A stretch of DNA of 44,539 nt from Singulisphaera sp. GP187 (GTDB taxonomy: Bacteria; Planctomycetota; Phycisphaerae; Phycisphaerales; SM1A02). The notes beneath the pieces were generated by a model. That model ran no database searches, was not told the origin of the DNA, and worked only from the letters and a program-made list of their open reading frames with translations. Both the position numbers and the translations under genes were made by a program. The stretch covers positions 1 to 44,539 of the forward strand of contig CAMAXY010000017.1 in the NCBI GenBank assembly GCA_945862215.1. Reading direction: 5' to 3'. Below are positions 16,399-24,734 of this stretch, one piece after another; position 1 is the stretch's first letter; the number at the start of each line of letters is the position of its first letter.

Positions 16399-18402
16399 AT
16401 GAAACGAACATCTATACTTTTTATCTGCTCTCTTTCCGCATTGCTCGTGACTTCTGCTTGCGAAGATCCTTCAGTCGCGATGCAAGATCGTGCTGCGAAA
16501 CAGATTCGTGAAGGCGGCGAAAAGATCGCACAAGTCGCACATCAAGCAAGCATCGACCGAGTCGCGGCGGCAGAAGAGATGCGAAATGCAGGTTCGAGAT
16601 TAACGAATATTCCCGGTGCAAGCGAAATACAGAAACAAGTTGCTGCAAGTTTGTCTGCAAATGCATCGACCCAAGCAGCCTTGCTCGAAATTGGCAAGGC
16701 GGACCAGATTGAAAGCACGAACATATCCAGCAGAATGCTTGCGAATGGTTTGCTTCAGGTTGTCGACGATATTCATGTGATCCTCGCTGCCCAAGACACA
16801 GCGGGAATTGCAAATGAAACCAAAGACATTCAACCAAGTTTGGCAAAGGCTGTAAGCGAGCAACGCGAAAGCGAGTCGCAACAAATAGAACTCACGAGCA
16901 AATTGGCAGATTTACGCTCGGTCAATGAGGTCGCGCTCGCTGATGCCCAAACTTTGCTTGCCGAAGCAGAGGAAATTCGAATTCGAGGATTGAGTGCTCG
17001 GCGTGGTGAGATCTCAGTTCTTGCGGAAGAAGCAGGACGCAAACGTGACGAGGCTCTTGCAAGTCAAACGACAGCCGAAGATGCTGCGGTCAATGCAATG
17101 GCTCAGGAATCTGTCCTTCGACTGCGAACAGGTGAAGCACTCAGTGCTCAGCGTCGAGCGCAGGCATTTCAAGGGGCACTTGATGTGCTTGGTGAGTTGT
17201 CATCGAATCAAAATGCAATGGATGCGCAGGAAAATACGATCTCTGATGCGCTCAAAGTTTCAATTTTGAAACTTGTTGCAGCGTCGAACCCTGAGGAAGA
17301 TTTGGAGTTGAAGGGTTGCTATGAACGGACTTTCTCTGATCTAAAAAGTGCTGACGCTGCCGCGCGTCGAAGTGGACCAAATAATAGTTCCCTCTTTAGT
17401 ATTGCAGCAGCAAGAGCCCGAACTTTGCTGATGCGAGGTCAAGGAGAATTCCAGCAAGCGCTTCTGTTTCGTTCACTTGCGATGAGCCCCAGCATGGGTC
17501 AGTCTGAAGATGGTTTTAAAGGTAAAGCTGATGCTTGGCTAGCCAAGGCACAAGCCTCGACCAATGAAGCGATTGCTGCATACAAAGCGCTGCAAGAAGT
17601 TCTTGCCAACAGCGGATCTGAAAGTCCATCGAAGCAAGCACTTGTTGTCACCGTGGAGAGAGCGCTGAAGGTCGAGATGCCAACCTTTGATATGGCGGCT
17701 GCGGCACAAGCAGAATCTGTAGACAAAGATGAAAGCGCTGCGCCATCTGAAGCACCTGCTGAAACGGCTTCAACAGAAACGACCGCCGCAACTTCGGGAA
17801 ATTCTTCGGTGGCTTTTCCATTCGCCACCGTCGAGGATCTCGCTGCGTTCTTTGGTTCAACGAATCGAGATCCTGCAGCGACGGCTCGAATTGATGAACT
17901 CTTGGTCGCGGCCACACCAGAAGGACAAGCGCTCGCAATAACCGCATTTGGAGCTGTTCAAGCGATCGGGAAATTGCAAGTTGCGATGCAGGAAAAATTT
18001 GGAAGTTCCAATCTTGGTCCACTCTCTGCAATGATCGGGAAGGGTTCACAAGCAACTGTCACGGATGCGACAGAAAAAACTGCGACAATTGATATTAAGA
18101 GTGCACAAGGTGCTCTGTCATTTCAAGCAGCACTCACAGATAATGGATGGAAGCTTGACCTGGATTCAACCGCAAATCAAATGGATGAATCCATGAAAGC
18201 GCAAATGTCCGCAGTTGGTGCAATGATGGGGACACTCACACAAGGATTGACACAAGTCACAGAACGAATTGAAAACGGTCAACTCAAAAGCGCCCAAGCT
18301 GTTCAAGGTGCGCTGATGATGGCCATGCAAAAGTTAATGGGTGGTATGGGCGGCCCTGGTGGTGGCGCCCCCCAAGACGACAATACCCCAACCGAAAACT
18401 GA
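16399..18402 (+). CDS. large Ala-rich coiled-coil lipoprotein of unknown function
   Basis: A 667-residue protein. The ATG at 16399 is chosen because it starts a clean lipoprotein signal (MKRTSILFICSLSALLVTSAC, lipobox TSAC). Residues 30-300 are Ala/Glu/Gln-rich with long predicted coiled coils. Two or three tetratricopeptide-like helical stretches follow (about 325-400), then an acidic Ala/Glu/Thr linker near 435-470. A C-terminal domain (about 475-600) has alternating hydrophobic strands, resembling the DUF4878/lumazine-binding-like domains often found in exported proteins. The tail is Met/Gly-rich (MGGMGGPGGG). It starts 53 bases after the preceding exported protein gene. The function is unknown. 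Its 3' end abuts repeat array 1. Confidence 0.75.
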   Translation: MKRTSILFICSLSALLVTSACEDPSVAMQDRAAKQIREGGEKIAQVAHQASIDRVAAAEEMRNAGSRLTNIPGASEIQKQVAASLSANASTQAALLEIGKADQIESTNISSRMLANGLLQVVDDIHVILAAQDTAGIANETKDIQPSLAKAVSEQRESESQQIELTSKLADLRSVNEVALADAQTLLAEAEEIRIRGLSARRGEISVLAEEAGRKRDEALASQTTAEDAAVNAMAQESVLRLRTGEALSAQRRAQAFQGALDVLGELSSNQNAMDAQENTISDALKVSILKLVAASNPEEDLELKGCYERTFSDLKSADAAARRSGPNNSSLFSIAAARARTLLMRGQGEFQQALLFRSLAMSPSMGQSEDGFKGKADAWLAKAQASTNEAIAAYKALQEVLANSGSESPSKQALVVTVERALKVEMPTFDMAAAAQAESVDKDESAAPSEAPAETASTETTAATSGNSSVAFPFATVEDLAAFFGSTNRDPAATARIDELLVAATPEGQALAITAFGAVQAIGKLQVAMQEKFGSSNLGPLSAMIGKGSQATVTDATEKTATIDIKSAQGALSFQAALTDNGWKLDLDSTANQMDESMKAQMSAVGAMMGTLTQGLTQVTERIENGQLKSAQAVQGALMMAMQKLMGGMGGPGGGAPQDDNTPTEN

Positions 18403-18424
18403 TTCGATTTTCAACGCTAACGAA

Positions 18425-18556
18425 TGCATGGACTCAAAAGTGGTTCGTGCAGATTTTGGCATCGGACTGATTTGCCCCCGGGCTCAAACATGCATGGACT
18501 CAAAAGTGGTTCGTGCAGATTTTGGCATCGGACTGATTTGCCCCCGGGCTCAAACA
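18425..18556 (-). repeat. perfect 66-bp tandem duplication (module A)
   Basis: Copies 18425-18490 and 18491-18556 are identical over 66 bp, which points to recent duplication or strong homogenisation. On the minus strand the module ends in CACTTTTGAGTCCATGCA. The same segment forms the 3' half of the 104-bp repeats and a single copy at about 37200-37252 in array 2. Confidence 0.95.
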
Positions 18557-18693
18557 TGCTGCGCCTCGCCTACGCAGACTCCGGCTCGGCTTGCAAACTC
18601 GCCGGGGTTCAAATCATTCCGCTGCCCACGGTAGCGAATCAAATTCTCGCTCGAACGTTGTCCAGATCCGTCGCGCATCAGCTTGCGTCCCCA

Positions 18694-18816
18694 GCCGTTG
18701 GAAAGTTCTCTCGGGCGAGTTCCGCAGGCGGCCGACTGAACTTGCAAACAAATTTGTTCAACCGGATTGTGTCGGTCGCCGAGGACTGTCTGAGCCCCGA
18801 GAGGACTTTTCACGGC
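18694..18816 (-). repeat. 123-bp palindromic element, copy 5
   Basis: Full-length copy on the minus strand. The minus-strand 5' arm begins GCCGTGAAAAGTCCTCTCGG and the 3' arm is its imperfect inverse ending in CAACGGC. The central loop is more diverged than in the other copies, and one inner-stem arm is altered (CGACTGAACTTGC on the plus strand). Confidence 0.9.
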
Positions 18817-18872
18817 TGCTCACTCATGTATTTCAGTTGCTCGATTCCGTCGCGCATCAGCTTGCGTCCCCA

Positions 18873-18995
18873 GCCGTTGGAAAGTTCTCTCGGGCGAGTT
18901 CCGCAGGCGGCCGACGGCACTTGCAATAAAATTTCAAAAACCAGATCGTGTCGGTCGCCGAGGACTGTCTGAGCCCCGAGAGGACTTTTCACGGC
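18873..18995 (-). repeat. 123-bp palindromic element, copy 6
   Basis: Full-length copy on the minus strand, 56 bases from copy 5. The arms and the inner GGCGACCGAC/GTCGGCCGCC pairing are intact. The loop keeps the conserved AAATTTTATTGCAAG. Its outer edge carries ATGCAT and repeated ATTCCGTGG motifs leading to the queG stop. Confidence 0.9.
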
Positions 18996-19060
18996 TGCCC
19001 ACTGATGCATTTCCGTGGCTCGATTCCGTGGCTGAATCCATTGTTGATTCCGTGGAGAGT

Positions 19061-20209
19061 TCAATCCAACTTTGGTGGCTGACTCAGTCGATTCAAGACT
19101 TTACGCGCGGCTTCTCGAACCATTGCATTTTCATTTTCATCTCCAGCAATCCGCCGCACAATTCCTCCAACTGGATCATCGCTAGATCGCTGCAATACTT
19201 CCAGCGAACACCACACCGCATTGCGCCGAACATGCTGCGCAAGAACTCGGTTGAGCGCACTCGGTCCAAATGCTGCGCGCCGAGTCTGCTCGTCCCACCC
19301 AAGAACCGCACGCAAAGAAAACGCTGCATTTCGGCCGTCATACTCTGGATGAGTTCCCATTCGAAGCGACAATCTCGTCGGCTGATTATGCGGACAAACT
19401 TCTTGGCAAATATCACAGCCCAATAGCCAGTCCCCTACTTTTGCTGCGGATTCTGGATCAGGCCGCACGCGCTCTTCAAGCGTGATTCCACTGATGCACT
19501 TTGTTGCGTCAACCGACCATGGGGTGATTGCATTTGTTGGGCACGCATCAATACATCGCGTGCATGATCCACATGGATCACCTCGATGCGGCAAGTTTGG
19601 TGCGGTTACATTCAGCTTCGCAGTCGTAACATATGAAGCGAGCAAGACCCACGACCCAAGTTCTGGCAAGATGAGCAGCGTGTGCTTGCCGCATTGGCCA
19701 AGTCCCGCTCGCTCCGCCATTTCACGCTCCATGAAAGGTTCGATATCGCAGCAGACTTTTCCACGAGTTCCTGGAAGCGCCTCTTCCATTTCTCGCTGCA
19801 ATCTGCGCAATCTTTTCTTGATCCGTCTGTGATAATCGCGCCCACGTGCATAACGCGCCGTTCGTCCAGCAGATTCGAATTCGCCCGTTGAAGGATCGAC
19901 GACTTGTGCAGGACGTTGATCTGGTCGACCATCGTGATATCGATCAGCAACAACCACAATGCTCTGCGCGCCAGGAACAAGCTTGCGCGGATCAAGCCTG
20001 ACCGTAATATTTTTACTCATCCAGTCCATGGATCCATGATGCCCCGCTGCCAGCCATGCATGCAACTCTTCGCCGCGACTACTTGCTGCAGCATCACAAA
20101 TTCCCACTGCAGCAAATCCAAGCGAGCGACTTCGAGCGAGTGCCCATGCAGTCAAAGCCGAAGCATCAGATGGATCGATTGGACATGCGAACTCATTGTT
20201 TCCCGACAT
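19061..20209 (-). CDS. queG: epoxyqueuosine reductase
   Basis: QueG reduces epoxyqueuosine to queuosine in the wobble base of certain tRNAs, using cobalamin and two 4Fe-4S clusters. The ATG at 20209 is chosen, giving 382 residues, because the longer frame runs backwards through the end of hpnE. Diagnostic segments are ARYARGRDYH (about 118-127), CDIEPFMEREMAERAGLG with Asp155 as the likely proton donor, CGSCTRCIDACP (Cys213, 216, 219, 223) and GCDICQEVCPHN for the second cluster. A C-terminal helical-repeat tail follows. It starts 2 bases after the hpnE stop and is the last gene of the hpnC-D-E-queG operon. The join to squalene genes is probably one of convenience. Repeat array 1 begins about 50 bases after its stop. 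Confidence 0.94.
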   Translation of the reverse strand: MSGNNEFACPIDPSDASALTAWALARSRSLGFAAVGICDAAASSRGEELHAWLAAGHHGSMDWMSKNITVRLDPRKLVPGAQSIVVVADRYHDGRPDQRPAQVVDPSTGEFESAGRTARYARGRDYHRRIKKRLRRLQREMEEALPGTRGKVCCDIEPFMEREMAERAGLGQCGKHTLLILPELGSWVLLASYVTTAKLNVTAPNLPHRGDPCGSCTRCIDACPTNAITPWSVDATKCISGITLEERVRPDPESAAKVGDWLLGCDICQEVCPHNQPTRLSLRMGTHPEYDGRNAAFSLRAVLGWDEQTRRAAFGPSALNRVLAQHVRRNAVWCSLEVLQRSSDDPVGGIVRRIAGDENENAMVREAARKVLNRLSQPPKLD

Positions 20210-20211
20210 GG

Positions 20212-21618
20212 TCAAAGGCCCAACATTCGAGCGAGCCCCGCAGGCGGAACATCTGGGATCAATCCACGAATCTTCGCCGTTCCGTTGAACGCAGAGCATC
20301 CATCGGCGGCCAGATATCCGCTGCGAACAGCGCCCTCCATCGTTGCCGGCCAACCTGTATCGCACCAATCACCAGCGAGCAATAAATTGTCAATTCCTCC
20401 GCGGATTCCATCGCGAACAGCGCTTGGTCGCAGGTCATCAATCCCTGGCGTACATGCAAATGTTGCACGTTTTTCTTTGACCGCGCGAAATCCAACAGGA
20501 TCGAGCCCACGCGTTTTTGGCAGCGCCCACTGCACATCCTCCATCACCTTGACGACGATATCGGCCTCATCTAGTTCCATCCATTCATTGGCTGCACTGA
20601 TGACGGCATGAATGTGATATCGACCCTGCGAGTCCACGCCTTTATCGAAGAGCCACTGCGTCGCTCGGCCAGGCAAGACGAGGTGAGGTGTTTGCAGTAT
20701 TGGTTGATCGAAAAAAAGATGCACGCCAAGAATTGGACTGAATTGAATCTCTTCCAGACGTGCGAGTCGAATATCTGCTGTGCGCATTGTGTCCGAGCAA
20801 AGTTTTGCTAATCGATCAGGTGGAACAGCTGCGATCACTGAAGATGATTCGACCATTCCTTCATCGGTGACAACGCCTGTGACACGCCGACCGTCGAATG
20901 CAAGTGCGAGTGCACTCACTCCCATTCGAAGTTCACCGCCGCCTGTTCGCAGAATTTCTTCGGCAGGGTCATAGAGCGATAAAAGAGGAACTGACGAGAG
21001 CCCCATCACAGGACTCCACGAATCCTGCAGAAAACCCTGTTGAAACACATACATCGCATAGAACGCGTCGGTCCGATCGCATGGAACATTGCAGGCGCTG
21101 GTGATGACTGGTTCCCAAAAGAGTTCCCGCGCGGCACGCGTCTGCTTGGTATCTGTCAAGAATTCTCCGAAAGATTTTCCGCGCCATCGCTCTCGACCTT
21201 CGCGTCCGAGGCGAATCAATCTCCACATCGCTCGCGCAATCGATCGCTTGTCTGGCACACTAAGAAATTTCATTCGCAAGAAACTGATTGAAAAATGTCC
21301 TGGTGCTGGAAGACGCCCTGGCATCATGACATCTGGTTCGTATGGCGGATTTGCCCACCACACACGAGGATGCCACTGCACGCTCCCAAGAACTCCGAGT
21401 CGGTCATAGAGATCGAGCAAGTTTGTGCAACTTCCCATCAATACATGCTGACAGTTGTCCAGCATTTCTCCACTGCGAGGATCGACAAAACTCGTCGCTC
21501 GTCCGCCAAGTTTTTTTCTAGATTCCAAAAGCACCACCCGTTCGCCCGCATCCACAAGTCGAATAGCTGCGGCGATACCAGCGAGTCCGCCTCCGACGAT
21601 TGCAATTGGCGGCTTCAT
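20212..21618 (-). CDS. hpnE: hydroxysqualene dehydroxylase HpnE
   Basis: A 468-residue FAD-dependent amine-oxidase/phytoene-desaturase-like enzyme that reduces hydroxysqualene to squalene. The N-terminal Rossmann motif is AIVGGGLAGIAAAIRL, followed by ESRKKLGGRATSF. HpnE-type segments include DNCQHVLMGSCTNLLDLY, the central FWEPVITSACN and QQGFLQDSWSP, and the C-terminal FAD contact LLAGDWCDTGWPATMEGAVRSGYLAA. The start codon overlaps the hpnD stop as ATGA. Its place directly after hpnC and hpnD makes the assignment secure relative to general phytoene desaturases. Confidence 0.93.
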   Translation of the reverse strand: MKPPIAIVGGGLAGIAAAIRLVDAGERVVLLESRKKLGGRATSFVDPRSGEMLDNCQHVLMGSCTNLLDLYDRLGVLGSVQWHPRVWWANPPYEPDVMMPGRLPAPGHFSISFLRMKFLSVPDKRSIARAMWRLIRLGREGRERWRGKSFGEFLTDTKQTRAARELFWEPVITSACNVPCDRTDAFYAMYVFQQGFLQDSWSPVMGLSSVPLLSLYDPAEEILRTGGGELRMGVSALALAFDGRRVTGVVTDEGMVESSSVIAAVPPDRLAKLCSDTMRTADIRLARLEEIQFSPILGVHLFFDQPILQTPHLVLPGRATQWLFDKGVDSQGRYHIHAVISAANEWMELDEADIVVKVMEDVQWALPKTRGLDPVGFRAVKEKRATFACTPGIDDLRPSAVRDGIRGGIDNLLLAGDWCDTGWPATMEGAVRSGYLAADGCSAFNGTAKIRGLIPDVPPAGLARMLGL

Positions 21619-22535
21619 GACTTACGGCCCATACCACGTGCACGAAGTGCGATCATCACTTTGCGCAGTGTTGGCAATGAGACTCTCTTGCGCGAAATTT
21701 GCGATGGATCACGGGCAATTCGCTCCAGAAGTTCACGGTAAATCTCGGTGAGCGCCCAGAGCGTTGGACGACACATTGGATCGATCATCCCATCAAGTGG
21801 CTGACTGCGCACGAAATGTTCGCGTGCACGATCGATCATCGCACGCATCAACTGTTCGCACTGAGCGGGCTTTGACCATGCACACAAATCTTCGGCGGTG
21901 ATTCCAAATCGATCAAATTCTTCTTGCGGAAGATAGACCCTGCCAAGTCCAACATCCTCAACAACATCGCGCAAGACATTCGTCAACTGAAAGGCGATAC
22001 CTCGATCAACTGCAAGTTCGAGAGCAAGTGGATCTTCGTACCCCCACACACGGACACAAACTGTTCCCACAGTACTTGCGACCTGATAGCAATATGCGCG
22101 CAATTCATTCCAGTCTGCAATTCTCCGAGGCTGCAAGTCAGCAATCTGTCCATCAATCATTGAATGAAAGTCACTTGCATCAAGTGGGTATTCCCTTGCA
22201 ACGGCCGAAAGCGCGCGCCAAATTGGTTTGTCCGAAAGAGAACGCCCCGCAAGTGCATCAACTGTGGCAGATCGGAAAGCATGGATATCACTTGCGCTAG
22301 AGTTCGCCCTGGAAGTGGCGCCAGACTGCGCACCAAGCACTTGACCATCAACGATGTCGTCGGCTTCACGCATCCAAGCATAAATCGCATACATCGCAGA
22401 GCGCCGAGGTTCTGGGGTCAAGCGCAGCCCCCAATAGAAATTTCCTGCACGCGTTCGAGTGATTTCTCGGCAAACTGCAATTGCAGCGCAAGTCTCAGCA
22501 TCAGTTTGTAAAGAACTCTGCGCGATCAAGCTCAT
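21615..22535 (-). CDS. hpnD: presqualene diphosphate synthase HpnD
   Basis: A 306-residue squalene/phytoene synthase family enzyme that joins two farnesyl diphosphates to presqualene diphosphate. The first aspartate motif is ADDIVDG (Asp59, 60, 63), and the second is LTNVLRDVVEDVGLGRVYLP. Together with FQLTN and YCYQVASTVG these are typical of HpnD. The ATG at 22535 overlaps the hpnC stop as ATGA and is preferred over an in-frame ATG 33 bases upstream inside hpnC. Confidence 0.94.
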   Translation of the reverse strand: MSLIAQSSLQTDAETCAAIAVCREITRTRAGNFYWGLRLTPEPRRSAMYAIYAWMREADDIVDGQVLGAQSGATSRANSSASDIHAFRSATVDALAGRSLSDKPIWRALSAVAREYPLDASDFHSMIDGQIADLQPRRIADWNELRAYCYQVASTVGTVCVRVWGYEDPLALELAVDRGIAFQLTNVLRDVVEDVGLGRVYLPQEEFDRFGITAEDLCAWSKPAQCEQLMRAMIDRAREHFVRSQPLDGMIDPMCRPTLWALTEIYRELLERIARDPSQISRKRVSLPTLRKVMIALRARGMGRKS

Positions 22536-23494
22536 TTCACAACTACTCCGATATTGCGAGTCGCCCATCGAGCTCGCAACAACAGGGAGATTTTTGCAAA
22601 TTTAGAAAGTCGAGGACGAGAGAGACACGTTTCATAGTTCCATGTTTCAATCTGGCGAAGCGTTCCTGTGCCACCTGCGATAAAAAGCCATATCAATGGA
22701 CGGTGCTCTGGCTGAAGCATGGGCAGCAAAGAAGAACCTGATTCGAAAAGTTCCCACGTTCGAAGAGTCAGTTCGCGCACAGATTCTCGCCAAGATTGCA
22801 AAAACATTTGATCAGGAGCGTATCCCTGCCGACACGTCGAGACAAGCCGTTCCTCGAATTGGTCCACTTTCCAGAAATCACGAGGGATATAAATACGATC
22901 TCGTTCTAGGAGATCGCGACGCGCATCTTGCCAGTGATTGGTCAGTTGAAGCGCAGTGCAAACCGCATCGCTTGCGCGCAAGCATTCTTCGTCGCGCCGT
23001 TCACCGAGCAACATCAGAACGAGCCTTCCCACAGGATCTGCGCTCAATTTGCAATACCCGATGACTTCGTCCCATGTTTCGTATCGCGTCTTTGTCTGAT
23101 CCATCTCGAAGGCGCTGATTAAGTCATCGAACGGTTCTTGCGGAAGTGAATGGCGTGCGATTACAGGCATCAACGCAACAAAGATCGGGTGACTTGCGTG
23201 ACCTGCGAAACATTGATGCAATTGATCACGCCACCATGCCAACAACTCCGTGGAGCGCTTGCGACTTTCAGTTTCATCGCCCAGATCATCGGCTGCTCTA
23301 CAGAACGCATAGACAGCAGAAAAATCATCGACCAAAGATGCGTCAACGAAGCGACTAAGCACGCTGAAGTTCTCGCCGTGGCTCTGCGTCAGTTGCTTGC
23401 ACCACTGCTGGGATTCCGCAAGCGATGCGATTCGCGAACTCGTCGGTCCAAACTCCGCGAGCGCAACCGTTCGATCTGCCTTCGTCGCATTCAT
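22532..23494 (-). CDS. hpnC: hydroxysqualene synthase HpnC
   Basis: A 320-residue squalene/phytoene synthase family enzyme that converts presqualene diphosphate to hydroxysqualene. The first motif is AADDLGDE (Asp69, 70, 73), and the second is LTNHWQDARRDLLERDRIYIP. The H in LTNHWQD and the DLGDE form distinguish HpnC from HpnD. The short N-terminus with WCKQLTQSHGENF is typical. It is the first gene of the operon and is divergent from ispH, with about 50 bases between the starts. No convincing -35/-10 pair was found in that gap. Confidence 0.94.
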   Translation of the reverse strand: MNATKADRTVALAEFGPTSSRIASLAESQQWCKQLTQSHGENFSVLSRFVDASLVDDFSAVYAFCRAADDLGDETESRKRSTELLAWWRDQLHQCFAGHASHPIFVALMPVIARHSLPQEPFDDLISAFEMDQTKTRYETWDEVIGYCKLSADPVGRLVLMLLGERRDEECLRASDAVCTALQLTNHWQDARRDLLERDRIYIPRDFWKVDQFEERLVSTCRQGYAPDQMFLQSWRESVRELTLRTWELFESGSSLLPMLQPEHRPLIWLFIAGGTGTLRQIETWNYETCLSRPRLSKFAKISLLLRARWATRNIGVVVK

Positions 23495-23544
23495 GTGTAT
23501 TCATAGGCTACACCGACAAAAGAGGGACGAATGGCTATGATGCG

Positions 23545-24621
23545 ATGCTCGTGAAGATCCTTCTTGCCAATCCTCGTGGTTTCTGCGCAGGTGTCTATAT
23601 GGCCATCGATGTGGTCGACCAACTGCTCGATCTCTGCCCCGATGAGGTCATCTATGTCTTCCATGAAATCGTGCATAATCGACATGTTGTCGAACGATTC
23701 CAAAGACGAGGTGTCAAATTCGTGGAATCAATCGCCGAAGTTCCAGATGGTGCGATTGTTGTCTTCAGTGCGCACGGAGTCAGCCCGGCTATTCGCTTGG
23801 AAGCGAAGGCCAAGAAGCTTGCGGCAATTGATGCAACGTGTCCACTCGTCACCAAGGTGCACGCAGAAGCAATTCGATACGCCCGTAAAGGATTTCAGAT
23901 TCTTCTCGTTGGACATCGACATCATCAGGAAGTTGTCGGAACTCTCGGCGAAGCTCCTGAAGTTATGCAGGTCGTGGAAAAACCTTCTGACATTGCCAGT
24001 TTGACCATCTCCGATCCAGACAAGTTGGTCTATCTCACTCAAACAACTCTATCTCTCGATGATGCGAACACAATCATTGCTGCACTCAAGATTGCATTCC
24101 CCAATATCAAAGATCCGCCAGTCAGCGATATCTGTTATGCCACAACAAATCGCCAGATGGCTGTGCGTGCTATTGCTCCCAAGTGCGATTTGGTCCTCGT
24201 AGTCGGGAGCGCAAATTCTTCTAATTCAGTCCGCCTAACAGAAATCTCTATGAATCTCGGCACTCCAGCACGCTTGATCGATGATCGAAGCGAAATGAAA
24301 GCTGAATGGTTTGTCGGTGTCGAAACGCTTCTTGTCACTGCAGGCGCGAGCGCTCCAGAAGATCTGGTGCACGATTTGATCGAAGATCTCGTGCGAACTC
24401 ACGGAGCCGAAGTCGAGCAACACGATGTCTGCCACGAAGAAGTCGAATTTGGTTTGCCAGGAACACTGAAGACCATGATGCGTGCACGTGGAGTTGATCC
24501 CGCTGGTCGTCGAATCGTGCGCGGTGATGAAAGTTCTCGTTTGCACGCGTGGTTTGCCGAGCACAACATTCCTTTCCGTACAGTCGACCTGACCGTGCAG
24601 GGATCAGCGATTCAAAATTGA
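23545..24621 (+). CDS. ispH: 4-hydroxy-3-methylbut-2-enyl diphosphate reductase IspH
   Basis: The last enzyme of the MEP pathway, making IPP and DMAPP with a 4Fe-4S cluster. Cluster ligands are Cys in NPRGFCAGV, in DATCPLVTKVH and in DICYATTNRQ. Substrate-site motifs HEIVHN, GHRHHQEVVGT and ANSSNSVRL are present. From the ATG at 23545 the protein is 358 residues. A GTG two codons later (23551) would place the first ligand at Cys12 exactly as in E. coli, so the start is uncertain. It sits back-to-back with the squalene operon, supplying its C5 precursors. The stop overlaps a possible TTG start for the next frame. Confidence 0.95.
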   Translation: MLVKILLANPRGFCAGVYMAIDVVDQLLDLCPDEVIYVFHEIVHNRHVVERFQRRGVKFVESIAEVPDGAIVVFSAHGVSPAIRLEAKAKKLAAIDATCPLVTKVHAEAIRYARKGFQILLVGHRHHQEVVGTLGEAPEVMQVVEKPSDIASLTISDPDKLVYLTQTTLSLDDANTIIAALKIAFPNIKDPPVSDICYATTNRQMAVRAIAPKCDLVLVVGSANSSNSVRLTEISMNLGTPARLIDDRSEMKAEWFVGVETLLVTAGASAPEDLVHDLIEDLVRTHGAEVEQHDVCHEEVEFGLPGTLKTMMRARGVDPAGRRIVRGDESSRLHAWFAEHNIPFRTVDLTVQGSAIQN

Positions 24622-24734
24622 CCGCCCCTGACGAATCCATCCTGCCGACGAATCAGCCGACTGATCAGCCGACTGATCCGCCAACCGAACCATCTGCAGA
24701 TCAATCAAATTCTCGCAGTCATGCGACGTCCAAC

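Larger units (their letters stand above)
18425..19010 (-). repeat. mosaic repeat array 1 between convergent genes
   Basis: The whole gap between the coiled-coil lipoprotein stop (18402) and the queG stop (19061) is made of repeats. Read on the minus strand, downstream of queG, the order is an entry segment with ATGCAT, palindrome copy 18873-18995, palindrome copy 18694-18816 plus its flank, a linker module (about 18557-18660), and two perfect copies of the 66-bp module (18425-18556). All modules recur in array 2 on the opposite strand. Open frames run through the array, but they have no ribosome-binding sites or recognisable protein, so I see no gene here. Confidence 0.9.

Noticed and set aside
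18424-18972. 182-codon open frame through repeat array 1 (and similar frames in array 2) as repeat-protein genes
   Set aside because: Two module lengths (66 and 123) are multiples of three, which keeps frames open. The 104-bp unit is not. Several frames on both strands are open at once, there is no ribosome-binding site and the peptides match no family. Structure-forming palindromes explain the sequence better.
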